Assembly: GCF_035784015.1 (NCBI RefSeq)
Contig: NZ_JALKOW010000006.1
Source of the DNA: Comamonas sp009360615
GTDB taxonomy: Bacteria; Pseudomonadota; Gammaproteobacteria; Burkholderiales; Burkholderiaceae_C
Strand: one strand, 5' to 3'
Length of the DNA: 64,000 nucleotides
Of the stretch, positions 16,735-25,794 are shown one piece after another. The position numbers and the translations under genes are program-made. The notes below the pieces were generated by a model. That model had not been told where the DNA came from and searched no databases. It saw only the letters and a list, made by a program, of their open reading frames with translations. The stretch's first letter is position 1. Each line of letters starts with the position of its first letter.

Positions 16735-18538
16735 GCAGAGCCTCCTCGACCGCCTCGGCCGTCAACGGCACATAAGTCTGCAGTCTGTCATTGCGCACGA
16801 AAAGCGGATCGCTGCCCGGGACATTGTCATACCCCTGCCTTTGCAGATCGACCTTGCGCAGCTTGTAGTTGCCGGTCATGTCCGGCGTATCCATGAGGCG
16901 CAGGAACAGCGGCGCTGCATAGCGCGGCAGGCGGGAAACGGCCAGATCCCAGAATGCCTTGGGGTCGAACCGTGCGCCCTCCTGCATCACCAGTGCGGCC
17001 ATGCCTGCACGGCCACCGTGTCCGGGAACCTGCACGCCATAGACGGTGATTGCATCCAGCCCCCTGAAGTCCCCCAGGGCATCGCCGACCTCCATGGTCG
17101 AGACGTTCTCGCTCTTCCAGCGAAAGGTATCGCCGATGCGGTCCACGAACCAGCAATAGCCGTCTTCGTCGCAGCGCAGCAGATCCCCCGAAGACCACCA
17201 CACGTCGCCATGCTGGAAGACATTGCGCAACAGCTTCTTCTCCGAGGCTTCCTCGCTGGTATAGCCCTCGAAGCGCCCGGCCACCACGCCGGGATACTGG
17301 ATGACCCTGCCGATGGCCTCACCGGGCTCGTTCACACCGGCGAGTTGCAGAAAGCCGTTCTCGTCGCGGATGTAATCGCCTTTCTCCTGGTCGTAGCGGA
17401 CCAGCCGCAAATTGGTTTTTTCCCAGAAGGGAACGCGACCGCAGGAGCCGATCCGATTGTCCAGGTTGATGGTGTTGGTGTTGGACTCCGTGCCGCCCCA
17501 GCCCTCATAGATCTGGAACACGGCACCAAAGCGTGCTATCCATTGCTGCCAGATCTCCGGCGTCAGACCGGTTCCTGCCATCTTGCGCAAGCTGTGCTCC
17601 CGGTCCCTGTCGGTCGCAGGCGCGCTGAGCAGAAAGCGGCAGATCTCACCCACGTACTGGCAAAAGCTGATGCCATGCGTGCGGACATCGCGCCAGAACT
17701 CGCTGCGGCTGAACTTGCGGCGCACCACGATGCGCGCACCTGCGGCCATGGCGGTTGCGGTCAGCGACATGGACGCCGCGCCGTGGTAGAGCGGCAGAAA
17801 GCAGTAGAAGCAGTCGTCCCGGGTGATTTCCCACAGCAGCTGCATGGAATCTCCGGCCATCAACCAGCGTGCATGGCTGATGACTGCGGCTTTTGGCAGG
17901 CCCGTGGTCCCGGAAGTGAAGATGTACTGCGCCGTGTCGCCAGCCCGCACGCCCTCGCGCCATGCCAGCGGTACGGCGGCGCCGTCCTGGCTCATGGCCA
18001 GCGCCTGCAGATCCGGCCCGAAGTGCGGCGGGATGCCCCCGGCCGCAGGCCTGTCCTCGTCGGGCCAGTGCCAGTAATTCAGCGCGGCATTCAGACCCTC
18101 GGTCTGCGCAAAGCGCTCCGCACATTCCTCGCCCACGATCACATGGCCGGCACGGGTCACCTCCAGCGCATGCGTCAGTGGCTTGCCCGTCACATGGGTG
18201 TTGATGAAGGCCACCACGGCTCCGAGCTTGGCCACGCCGAACCAGGCAAAGAAGAATGCGGGACGATTCTCGATGGCCATGGCCACCACATCTCCCCTTC
18301 TGACCCCCTGCGCATGCAGCGCACGGGCCACCTGATTGGCGCGCTGATTGAACTGCGCATAGGTGTAGCGCACATCCCCTTCAATCAGAAAGATGCGTTC
18401 GCCAAAATCCCGCGCACAGTCCTCCAGGCGATCGGCCATGGTGTAGGGCGTATCAGCCATGTACTTGGCCGCAATGGGCGCGCGGCGATCCAGCTTGAGC
18501 TGGGTCTGCTCGCGCGACACCACAGTCGTGTCGCTCAT
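16727..18538 (-). CDS. Very-long-chain/FATP-type acyl-CoA ligase
   Basis: The 603-residue ANL enzyme has FTSGTTGLPKA near residue 213, EGWGGTES near 343, and SSGDLL then FVDRIGDTFRWKSEN near 450-470. The FRWKGEN-like motif is typical of the FATP/very-long-chain ligase family, which includes bile-acid CoA ligases. The ATG at 18538 follows AAGGAGAC with a 5-base spacer. It probably activates a C24 or C22 steroid carboxylate. It lies downstream of one dehydrogenase subunit and overlaps the MBL gene, in the middle of the 11-gene operon. Confidence 0.9.
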   Translation of the reverse strand: MSDTTVVSREQTQLKLDRRAPIAAKYMADTPYTMADRLEDCARDFGERIFLIEGDVRYTYAQFNQRANQVARALHAQGVRRGDVVAMAIENRPAFFFAWFGVAKLGAVVAFINTHVTGKPLTHALEVTRAGHVIVGEECAERFAQTEGLNAALNYWHWPDEDRPAAGGIPPHFGPDLQALAMSQDGAAVPLAWREGVRAGDTAQYIFTSGTTGLPKAAVISHARWLMAGDSMQLLWEITRDDCFYCFLPLYHGAASMSLTATAMAAGARIVVRRKFSRSEFWRDVRTHGISFCQYVGEICRFLLSAPATDRDREHSLRKMAGTGLTPEIWQQWIARFGAVFQIYEGWGGTESNTNTINLDNRIGSCGRVPFWEKTNLRLVRYDQEKGDYIRDENGFLQLAGVNEPGEAIGRVIQYPGVVAGRFEGYTSEEASEKKLLRNVFQHGDVWWSSGDLLRCDEDGYCWFVDRIGDTFRWKSENVSTMEVGDALGDFRGLDAITVYGVQVPGHGGRAGMAALVMQEGARFDPKAFWDLAVSRLPRYAAPLFLRLMDTPDMTGNYKLRKVDLQRQGYDNVPGSDPLFVRNDRLQTYVPLTAEAVEEALRG

Positions 18539-18580
18539 CACATGTCTCCTTGGTATTCTTGATGTGTGAGATGTCGTCGA

Positions 18581-19762
18581 TCAGCGCTGAGGACGCGGCA
18601 TGCCGAGGCCGAACTGGGCGATCAGCTCGCGCTGGATTTCGTTCGTGCCACCGCCGAAGGTGTTGATGGTGGAGGCGCGCAGCTCGTATTCCAGCTCGCC
18701 CATCAGGTAGGCGGCCGCCGAGCCGCCGCGCACCAGAGCGCTGCTGCCCACAATGTCCATCAGCCGATGCAGCACCTCGACCACGCTTTCCGAGCCATAG
18801 ACCTTGGTGGCCGATGCCAGGCCCACATCCATGGCGCCGGCCTCCAGACTCGCCGCGATGCGGAAGTTGGTCAGCCGCATGGCTTCCAGGCGGGCATAGC
18901 ACTCGGCCAGACTGCGTCGGACCCACGCCTGATCCACCGCACGGCGCCCCTGCTCGTCCCGGGCCTTGGCCCACTGGAGCACCTTGGCGAAGGGGCCGAA
19001 CACCTTGTCCGACCAGGCACCGAGCCCCAGGCGCTCGTGGTTGAGCTGGGCGGTGATCAGCTTCCAGCCGCCATTGAGCTCGCCGATCAAACGTGCGGCG
19101 GGCACCTGAACATTGTCGAAATACGTGGCTGCCGTGTAATTGCCCACGGTCTGGATCAGCGTGTGCGAGAAGCCCGCATCCCGGGTATCCACCACCATGA
19201 TGGAAATACCTTTGTGCCGGGCCAGCTCCTGGTCGGTGCGCGCAGCCAGCCACACGTAGTCGGCCGACTCGATGCCCGAAGTCCACAGCTTCTGGCCGTT
19301 GACCACAAAGTGACCTGTCTGCAGATCGCCGTGCAGCTGGGCCTGTGTCTTGAGCACGGCCAGGTCGGAGCCCGCACCGGGCTCGGAGTAGCCAATGGCG
19401 AAGATGATGTCGCCACTGGCCATGCCCGGCAGAAACTCCTTCTTCTGCGCCTCGGTGCCATGCTCCATCAGCGCGGGACCGACGGTGCTGATGGTCACGA
19501 ACGGCAGCGGCGCCCCGGCGATGTTCGCCTCCTCAAAGAAGATCAGTTGCTCGGTGGCCGACAGGCCCTGGCCGCCGAACTCCTTGGGCCAGCCAATCGC
19601 CAGCCAGCCATCGCGCCCCATCCTGCGGATCAGCGCGCGGTACTCGTCTCCGCCTTCGGCACCGCGCATGCGGGCCTTGAGTTCGGGTGTCATCAGGGCC
19701 TGAAAGTAGTCGCGGCATTTCAGGCGCAGCGCATGCTGCTCGGGAGTCAGGTCAATGAACAT
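18581..19762 (-). CDS. Acyl-CoA dehydrogenase subunit (pair B)
   Basis: The 393-residue acyl-CoA dehydrogenase has the YSEPGAGSDL motif near residue 125, a WTSG segment near 155, and a C-terminal GGGTNEIQ motif near 375. It resembles the larger subunit of the ChsE1-ChsE2 (FadE28-FadE29) heterotetramer that desaturates the three-carbon steroid side chain. The likely partner is the 367-residue subunit at 21413-22516. Between them lie the aldolase and a small MaoC protein, so the whole propionyl-removal machine is interleaved in one transcript. Confidence 0.9.
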   Translation of the reverse strand: MFIDLTPEQHALRLKCRDYFQALMTPELKARMRGAEGGDEYRALIRRMGRDGWLAIGWPKEFGGQGLSATEQLIFFEEANIAGAPLPFVTISTVGPALMEHGTEAQKKEFLPGMASGDIIFAIGYSEPGAGSDLAVLKTQAQLHGDLQTGHFVVNGQKLWTSGIESADYVWLAARTDQELARHKGISIMVVDTRDAGFSHTLIQTVGNYTAATYFDNVQVPAARLIGELNGGWKLITAQLNHERLGLGAWSDKVFGPFAKVLQWAKARDEQGRRAVDQAWVRRSLAECYARLEAMRLTNFRIAASLEAGAMDVGLASATKVYGSESVVEVLHRLMDIVGSSALVRGGSAAAYLMGELEYELRASTINTFGGGTNEIQRELIAQFGLGMPRPQR

Positions 19763-19778
19763 GGATGTCTTCCTTGCA

Positions 19779-20951
19779 TCAGGCCTCGTCGCCCAGAATC
19801 AGACCGCTGGTGGGCACGCCGGTACCGGCGGTCACCACCATGTTGTGCACGTCCCTGACCTGGTTGACGGAGCTGCCGCGGATCTGACGGACGGCTTCGG
19901 CAATGCCGTTCATGCCGTGGATGTAGGCTTCGCCCAGCTGGCCGCCATGGGTGTTGATGGGCAGGGAGCCGCCGCGCGCATGCTCGCCGCCACGGATGAA
20001 GTCCTTGGCCTCGCCGCGTTTGACGAAGCCGAACTCCTCGAGCTGGGGGAGCACAAAGGGCGAGAAATGGTCGTACAGCACTGCGCTTTGAACATCCTTG
20101 GGCGTCAGGCGGCTTTGCTGCCACAGCTGTCTGGCGACATGACCCATCTCGGGCAGACCGGTGATGTCTTCGCGGTAGAACGATGTCATCGACTGCTGGC
20201 CCTCGGAAATGCCCTGGGCCGCCGCCTTGATGTAGACCGGCTTGGCCTTCATCTCGCGTGCGCGATCGCTCGATGTGATGACCATGGCCACGGCACCGTC
20301 GGACTCCTGGCAGCAGTCCAGCAGGTGCAGCGGCTCGCAGATCCAGCGGCTGGCCTGGTGCTCCTCCAGCGTGATGGGCTTGCCGTAGAAAAAGGCCTTG
20401 GGATTGGTGGCTGCGAAGTCGCGCACGGCCACGGCCACGCGGCCGAAGTCCTCGCTGGTAGCGCCGAAGCAGTGCATGTAGCGGCGCGCAAACATGCCCA
20501 CCCAGGAGGCCGGGGTGTGAAAGCCATGGGGCATGTACCAGCCATAGTTCACATTGTCGAAGAACGGCGTGCTGCCGAAGCCATAGCTGCCGGTGCCGAA
20601 CCTGTACCAGCTGCGCTCATTCATGGCACGGTAGACCACGACGGTCTTGGCAATGCCCGTGGTCACGGCCATGGCCGCATGCAGCACGGGGCCGCAGGCC
20701 GCACCGCCGCCATGCGGCACCTGCGAGAAAAAGCTCACATTGCGAGCCCCGAGCAGGCGGGCGATTTCGTACTCGGGAACCTTGTCCACGGAGTAGGAGG
20801 AAAATCCGTCCACCTCCTTGGGGTCGATGCCGGCATCGCTCAGCGCAGCCAGCGTGGCTTCCATGGCCAGGCGCAGCTCGGTGCGGCCCGAGTTCTTGGA
20901 AAATTCTGTTGCGCCCAGACCCACAATGGCGGCGCGACCGGAAATATTCAT
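19779..20951 (-). CDS. Thiolase-like steroid aldolase (Ltp2 type)
   Basis: The 390-residue protein belongs to the lipid-transfer/SCP2-thiolase family without a normal nucleophile loop (HGGGAACG near residue 82). It keeps NTHGGQLGEA near 331 and a GTGVPTSG end. With the DUF35 half of the protein at 22532 it should act as a retro-aldolase, cutting a 17-hydroxy side-chain CoA ester to a 17-ketosteroid and propionyl-CoA, as in Ltp2-ChsH2. A TTG at 20960 is an alternative start, since GGAGA lies 7 bases before it but 16 before the ATG. Its paralogue in this window is at 1643-2857. Confidence 0.87.
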   Translation of the reverse strand: MNISGRAAIVGLGATEFSKNSGRTELRLAMEATLAALSDAGIDPKEVDGFSSYSVDKVPEYEIARLLGARNVSFFSQVPHGGGAACGPVLHAAMAVTTGIAKTVVVYRAMNERSWYRFGTGSYGFGSTPFFDNVNYGWYMPHGFHTPASWVGMFARRYMHCFGATSEDFGRVAVAVRDFAATNPKAFFYGKPITLEEHQASRWICEPLHLLDCCQESDGAVAMVITSSDRAREMKAKPVYIKAAAQGISEGQQSMTSFYREDITGLPEMGHVARQLWQQSRLTPKDVQSAVLYDHFSPFVLPQLEEFGFVKRGEAKDFIRGGEHARGGSLPINTHGGQLGEAYIHGMNGIAEAVRQIRGSSVNQVRDVHNMVVTAGTGVPTSGLILGDEA

Positions 20952-20983
20952 ATCGTTCAAAGGAATGTCTCCGCTTTCTGTTC

Positions 20984-21400
20984 TCAGACCAGGGCCACTT
21001 GCACAGTGCCGCTGACATGGGAGCCCATGGAATTGCTGCCCTTGAGCGCGATCTGAACGCTGCGCGTGGCCTCGTTCTTCTCGGTCACCGAGCCCGTGAA
21101 CGTCATGGTGTCGCCGGGGTAGTTGGGCGCACCCAGGCGAATCCTGAGGTCCAGGAGGCGCGCCTCGTTGCCCGCCCAGCTCTCGACAAAGCTCTGCACC
21201 AGACCGTTGGTGGTCAGGATGTTCATGAAGATATGGGGCGAGCCCAGCTCGCGTGCAGCGTCGCGGTCATGGTGACCGGGGAAATAGTCGCGCGTGGCGA
21301 TGGCGCCGCCGGCAATCAGCGGCACGGTGATGGGCACGCTCACGGATTGCAGCTCGTCGCCCACGTTCACCGTCTCGAAGCGAATAGATTGATTGGCCAT
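20984..21400 (-). CDS. MaoC-like hydratase small subunit (ChsH1 type)
   Basis: The 138-residue hotdog protein resembles ChsH1, the small MaoC subunit. That subunit joins the MaoC part of ChsH2 to form a heteromeric enoyl-CoA hydratase for steroid side chains. It carries the HDRDAARELG segment near residue 45 that aligns with the MaoC active-site region. The ATG is preceded by AAGGAGACAACAAC. It sits between the aldolase and a dehydrogenase subunit and should partner the product of 22532-23476. Confidence 0.87.
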   Translation of the reverse strand: MANQSIRFETVNVGDELQSVSVPITVPLIAGGAIATRDYFPGHHDRDAARELGSPHIFMNILTTNGLVQSFVESWAGNEARLLDLRIRLGAPNYPGDTMTFTGSVTEKNEATRSVQIALKGSNSMGSHVSGTVQVALV

Positions 21401-21412
21401 GTTGTTGTCTCC

Positions 21413-22516
21413 TTAGCGGTCCTCGGGCAGGTCGTACTTCCAGCCGAGCGTGTCGTTGTCTGCGAGCCAACGGCCCAGCGCTTCCAGGTGCTGCTCGGCG
21501 CTGCCAAGCTCGGCAGCCAGCGCACGGCACCAGAACATGAATCGGTGCATGGGATAGGTCACATCCACCCCCATGCCGCCGTGCACATGTTGTGCAACGC
21601 GGCCTACCCTGAGGCCCAGTTCGCTGGACTGGGCGCGCACCGCATGGGCCTGCGGCACGCAGGGCAGGCCGGCATCCAGACGCCAGACCAGCTGGCTCAG
21701 TGCGCTGCGCTGGGCCTGCATGAGGATGTAGCCGTCGGCCATCTGGCCCTGGACCAGCTGAAAGGTCCCTATGGGCCGATCGAACTGCTTGCGCTCGCTT
21801 ACATACTCCACCGTGCGGCGCAATTGCTCCTGCGTCACGCCCTGCTGAAGGCTGGCCAGGCAGGCGATGGCGGTCTCCTGGACCCAGTCCAGCGCGCGAT
21901 CGCCCAGCACCGCCAGCACCGGCGTGTTGCGAAAGCAGACGTCCGCCACCGCGCAATAGTCCTGGCGCATTCCGCCCACACGGCTGACGCCGTCGGCCAG
22001 CAGGCTCACCAGCACCAGCCTGATCTCGTCGCCCGCCGCCGCAGCCACCAGCGCCATCCGAGCCTGTTCGCCCAGCGGCACGGCCTGCAGCTGGCCCGTG
22101 AGCCGCTGCCCGTGCAGCTGCAGCGCCGCTCCACGCGTGGCCACGGCAGCCTGCAGCGACAAAGCCAGCAACTCGCCCTGCATGGCTGACTGGACGACGT
22201 CATCCTGACCTTCGGAAAACCTGGCAACTGCGGCTGCAGCGACCTGCTGCTGCCACAGCGGAACCTGGGCCAGCGCACGGCCCTGCTGCTCCAGCACGGC
22301 CAGCATCTCGCCCATGCCCAGACCCATGCCGCCCGCAGCTTCCGGCACCAGGATGCTGTGCAGGCCTGCGGCCACGCACTGCTGCCACAGCTCCTGCATG
22401 AAGGGCTGACCCGAGGCATCGTGCTCGCGCAGCTTGTCGTCCGTGCAATAGTCGGCAAACAGGCTTTGCGCCATGTCGGCAAACGCACGCTGGTCTTCAC
22501 TGAGTTGAAAATCCAT
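21413..22516 (-). CDS. Acyl-CoA dehydrogenase subunit (pair B)
   Basis: The 367-residue diverged acyl-CoA dehydrogenase has a recognisable C-terminal domain (KQFDRPIGTFQ near residue 250, VHGGMG near 310). Its N-terminal half is weakly conserved. This is the pattern of the smaller subunit in heteromeric steroid-CoA dehydrogenases. The ATG follows GAGGAGGCCGTC. It lies 12 bp upstream of the MaoC small subunit and probably pairs with the product of 18581-19762. Confidence 0.87.
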   Translation of the reverse strand: MDFQLSEDQRAFADMAQSLFADYCTDDKLREHDASGQPFMQELWQQCVAAGLHSILVPEAAGGMGLGMGEMLAVLEQQGRALAQVPLWQQQVAAAAVARFSEGQDDVVQSAMQGELLALSLQAAVATRGAALQLHGQRLTGQLQAVPLGEQARMALVAAAAGDEIRLVLVSLLADGVSRVGGMRQDYCAVADVCFRNTPVLAVLGDRALDWVQETAIACLASLQQGVTQEQLRRTVEYVSERKQFDRPIGTFQLVQGQMADGYILMQAQRSALSQLVWRLDAGLPCVPQAHAVRAQSSELGLRVGRVAQHVHGGMGVDVTYPMHRFMFWCRALAAELGSAEQHLEALGRWLADNDTLGWKYDLPEDR

Positions 22517-22531
22517 GACGGCCTCCTCGCA

Positions 22532-23476
22532 TCAGGCCACGGGACGGAACTGGGCCAGAGTCAGATCACCGTCGAAGGTGTTGAACTCCACCTGCACCTT
22601 CTGCCCGATCTGCACCTGGCCAGGCTCGACGCCGACGAGCTGGGCGATCACGCGCACACCCTCCTGCAGCTCCACCAGGCCGATGGGATTGGGATGATCG
22701 AAAGGCGGCACCTCCGGGTAGTGCATGACCACGAAGGAGTACACCGTGCCCTGGCCGCTGGCCTGGACGGTGTCCCATTCGAACGAATGGCACTCGGGAC
22801 AGACGGGACCCGGCGGGTGGTGCAGATCGCCGCAGCTCTTGCAGCGCTGAATCAGGAGCTTGCCTTGCTTGAGCCCTTCCCAGAAGAAGCGGTTGTCGTC
22901 GCTCACGCCAGGAGCGGGCCGCTTGATCTTCGCGGCCGCCGCCGGCGCGGGTTCGGCCTTTGGCGCATGGGCGGGCCGGAACTTGAAAACGCGGAACATC
23001 AGCTGGCCGACTTTCTCGTCCTCTCCGCCCCGGGCATTGATCGAGAAATACTCCATGATCTGCGTCACAAAGTAGCCTGTTCCCAGGGCCGTCGTCTTTT
23101 CCTCGCTGATGGCCTCCAGGCGAGTCGTGTAGTACAGGTCCTCTCCCTCGACCACATCGCGCTCGAAGCTCAGTTCCGAATTCACCGCCACGGTGGAGGG
23201 AAAGCCGTGCGCTTCGATCAGCTTCAGAACCTCATAGGGATTCTCGTTCGTGGAGCCCGGCGGATAGTTGTTCTGCACCGGCCCTTCCATGCACCAGACC
23301 TGCAGCATGGCGGGAGGAGCAATGGTCTTGCCCGCCTTGTCGGTCTTCACCGCCACGCCCATCAGCTCGCACCACTGACGAATCATGGGGCGGTTGACCT
23401 TGTCCCAGGCATAGACACGCCCGTACTGCTTGCCCACATAGCTGCGGACTTCTGACATCCAGTCTTGATCGGTCAA
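22532..23476 (-). CDS. MaoC-DUF35 fusion (ChsH2 type)
   Basis: The 314-residue protein has an N-terminal MaoC/hotdog region (about 15-160), an Ala/Pro-rich linker (about 165-185) and a C-terminal DUF35 domain (about 190-314). The zinc ribbon is complete (CKSCG ... CPEC). This is the ChsH2 architecture: the MaoC part hydrates with ChsH1, and the DUF35 part supports the Ltp2 aldolase. It appears to start at TTG, since AAGGAGAC lies just 5 bases upstream; an ATG at 23458 has no such site. Domain order is reversed in the paralogue at 700-1638. Confidence 0.9.
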   Translation of the reverse strand: MTDQDWMSEVRSYVGKQYGRVYAWDKVNRPMIRQWCELMGVAVKTDKAGKTIAPPAMLQVWCMEGPVQNNYPPGSTNENPYEVLKLIEAHGFPSTVAVNSELSFERDVVEGEDLYYTTRLEAISEEKTTALGTGYFVTQIMEYFSINARGGEDEKVGQLMFRVFKFRPAHAPKAEPAPAAAAKIKRPAPGVSDDNRFFWEGLKQGKLLIQRCKSCGDLHHPPGPVCPECHSFEWDTVQASGQGTVYSFVVMHYPEVPPFDHPNPIGLVELQEGVRVIAQLVGVEPGQVQIGQKVQVEFNTFDGDLTLAQFRPVA

Positions 23477-23494
23477 GATTGTCTCCTTTGAAAT

Positions 23495-24286
23495 TCAGTG
23501 TTTCTGCTGAGCGGATTCCGAGTTCGATGCGCCCAGGAAAGCAGGGCGCTCGCCGCCTCCATGCAGCAGCAGGTTGGTGCCGCTCATGTAGGAGGCGCTT
23601 TGCGAGGCCACGTACAGACAGGCGTTGGCAATGTCCTCGGGTTCGGCCAGTCGGCCCGCAGGAATGGTCTGAGCGACCGAGGCGATTCCGGCCTCGTCCC
23701 CGAAGTGCAGATGCGACTGCTCGGTGCGCACCAGGCCGGGGCTGACGGCCACGACGCGCACCTTGGGCGCCCACTCCACCGCCAGAGAGCTGACCAGGCT
23801 CAGCACCGCCGCCTTGGCGGCACCGTAGGCCGCCGTGCCCGGCGACGGGCGCAGCGCGCTGATGCTGCCGATGCAGACGATCACGCCACCGCCGTCCTGC
23901 TGCTGCATCACGGCATTGGCGGCCTGAGAGGCGTGCAGGGTCGAGAAGAGATTCAGGCGCAGCACGCTTTCGTGAAAGCGCGGCGATACCGTGGCCGCAT
24001 CCACATGGGGAGCGCCGCCGGCGTTGTTGACGAGAACGTCCAGGCGGCCATGGCGGCGCTTCACGTCATCGACCATGTCCCTGACGGCCTGGGCCTCGCG
24101 CACATCGCAGGCCACGAATTCCGCGCAGCGACCGCCCGTCGACGGCAGCTCCTCGGGTTGCTGGCGCCCGCAGACCACCACCGTGGCGCCTGCGGCGAGA
24201 AACCCCTGCGCGATGGCCTTGCCTATGCCCTTGGTGCCGCCGGTGACCAGCACCACCTTGTCTTGAAAGTCGTTATTCGTATCCAT
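23495..24286 (-). CDS. Short-chain dehydrogenase/reductase
   Basis: The 263-residue classical SDR has TGGTKGIGKA near residue 16, NNAG near 90, a catalytic Ser in IGSISA near 140, and a YGAAK dyad near 155. It is the first gene of the 11-gene operon, 38 bp from an operator copy shared with the divergent enoyl-CoA hydratase. It probably oxidises or reduces a steroid hydroxyl/keto group or a beta-hydroxyacyl-CoA. The exact position on the steroid is unknown. Confidence 0.9.
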   Translation of the reverse strand: MDTNNDFQDKVVLVTGGTKGIGKAIAQGFLAAGATVVVCGRQQPEELPSTGGRCAEFVACDVREAQAVRDMVDDVKRRHGRLDVLVNNAGGAPHVDAATVSPRFHESVLRLNLFSTLHASQAANAVMQQQDGGGVIVCIGSISALRPSPGTAAYGAAKAAVLSLVSSLAVEWAPKVRVVAVSPGLVRTEQSHLHFGDEAGIASVAQTIPAGRLAEPEDIANACLYVASQSASYMSGTNLLLHGGGERPAFLGASNSESAQQKH

Positions 24287-24323
24287 GGCTGCCAATTTAG
24301 ATTTCGGCACCGGCAGCAGATAC

Positions 24324-24339
24324 GTCCAAAAGGACGATG
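24324..24339 (+). promoter_or_regulatory. Recurrent operator copy 5
   Basis: It reads GTCC-AAAA-GGAC-GATG with perfect inverted arms. It lies between the divergent 11-gene operon (38 bp to its start) and the enoyl-CoA hydratase (55 bp to its start). As a dyad it could control both. Confidence 0.75.
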
Positions 24340-24394
24340 TTGGTCGCTTGTCCGAAAACGACCATGGCCTCTGTTCAACTCCCTGGAAAACCTT

Positions 24395-25207
24395 ATGTCA
24401 GCCCCCCCTACGGCTATTGAAAACATGGATACCGCGCAGGAGGAACTGCTGGTTCGGCAGCAGGACAACGGCGTGGCGGTGGTGCAGCTCAACCGCCCCC
24501 AGGCAACGAATGCACTGAGCCTGTCCCTGCAGGCCGCGCTGTCCAGAACCTTCAGCGCGCTGGGTGCAGACGATCGCGTGCGCTGCATCGTTCTGACCGG
24601 CGGCGACAAGGTGTTTGCGGCGGGCGGCGACATCCGGAGCATGGACTCCTGCGGCCCCGTGGAGATCATGAAGCGCCACACGGAGCGGGTCTGGGCACCG
24701 ATCGAGAAATGCCCCAAGCCCATCATCGCCGCGGTCTGCGGCTATGCCTTTGGCGGCGGGGCCGAGCTGGCCATGCATTGCGACATCATCATCGCCGGGC
24801 GGGGAGCCAGCTTTGCCCAGCCCGAAATACGCATCGGCATCATGCCCGGCATTGGCGGCACCCAGCGCCTGGTGCGCGCCGTGGGCAAGTTCCAGGCCAT
24901 GCGCATCCTGCTGACCGGCAAGCCCGTCAGCGCCGACGAAGCTTATGCCATGGGCCTGGTCAGCCTAGTCTGTGCAGACGATCAGGTAATCCCTGAGGCG
25001 CTGAAAATGGCGGAACTGATCGCCCATATGCCGCCGCTGGCCGTGGAGCAGATCAAGGAAGTGGTGATGGCCGGCATGGATGCATCGCTGGACGCCGCCC
25101 TGATGCTGGAGCGCAAGGCCAACCAGATTCTGTTTGCGACCCGCGACCAGAAGGAAGGCATGAATGCGTTCATCGAGAAGCGCCAGCCGCGCTTCAGGGG
25201 CGAGTGA
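24395..25207 (+). CDS. Enoyl-CoA hydratase/isomerase family protein
   Basis: The 270-residue crotonase-fold protein has the oxyanion-hole motif AAGGDIRSM near residue 70 and GYAFGGGAEL near 120. The PEIRIGIMPGIGG segment near 145 means that both catalytic glutamates of true hydratases are present. The ATG at 24395 gives a normal family length. It is transcribed alone from the divergent promoter shared with the side-chain operon. It could hydrate an unsaturated steroid side-chain or ring-fragment CoA ester. Confidence 0.9.
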   Translation: MSAPPTAIENMDTAQEELLVRQQDNGVAVVQLNRPQATNALSLSLQAALSRTFSALGADDRVRCIVLTGGDKVFAAGGDIRSMDSCGPVEIMKRHTERVWAPIEKCPKPIIAAVCGYAFGGGAELAMHCDIIIAGRGASFAQPEIRIGIMPGIGGTQRLVRAVGKFQAMRILLTGKPVSADEAYAMGLVSLVCADDQVIPEALKMAELIAHMPPLAVEQIKEVVMAGMDASLDAALMLERKANQILFATRDQKEGMNAFIEKRQPRFRGE

Positions 25208-25212
25208 GCGCT

Positions 25213-25644
25213 TCAGGGCAGTGATCCGGCACTGCGCGCACCCGGCCCCGGAAGCATGCAACCCTCGGCGAAGTCCGACCACAGGGGCCGGGACTGCAGA
25301 TGTGCATGCCTTTGCCTGGGTGCGCTGAAAGTCGAGTCCAGCGTGCCCAGTGCAATGCATATCCAGTCAGCCCAGTCGCCGGTCTGCCTGGACCAGAACA
25401 GCGATGAGCCGCAATGCGCGCAGAACTGCCTGTGCACGGATGGCGACGACGCATAGGACTTGATCTCGAACTCCCCCGAGACTATGCGCAGGTCATGGCG
25501 CGGTACAGCGCCATAGCTCGCGAACGCAGCGCCATGGCTCTTGCGGCACTGCCCGCAATGGCAATGTGTCACGGCCCTGGGCGACGACAGCAGCTGGTAT
25601 CCGACTCTTGCACACAGGCAGCTTCCCAGATAGTTCTCGGGCAC
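25213..25644 (-). CDS. GFA/CENP-V family zinc protein
   Basis: The 143-residue protein has the GFA fold signature: SCLCARVGY near residue 9, CHCGQCRKSHG near 30 and QFCAHCGSSLFW near 74. These are the cysteines that hold the structural and catalytic zinc ions. It starts at GTG with a GGAGG site 8 bases upstream. The stop is 5 bp from that of the convergent enoyl-CoA hydratase. The family takes its name from a claimed glutathione-formaldehyde role, but most members are uncharacterised; no link to steroid metabolism can be shown. Confidence 0.88.
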   Translation of the reverse strand: MPENYLGSCLCARVGYQLLSSPRAVTHCHCGQCRKSHGAAFASYGAVPRHDLRIVSGEFEIKSYASSPSVHRQFCAHCGSSLFWSRQTGDWADWICIALGTLDSTFSAPRQRHAHLQSRPLWSDFAEGCMLPGPGARSAGSLP

Positions 25645-25794
25645 GAATTCGCCTCCAAATCCTTTGATCCCCGATCAGCGAGCCAGAGGTCGCGCATGCC
25701 TGCATGTGCCGGCACCGGCGGTCAGGACTGGCCCGAGCCACTCGCCCGCAAGCTCCGGCCCCATGCCGGTTCTTGCCCGCGAAGGGGCGCACGC

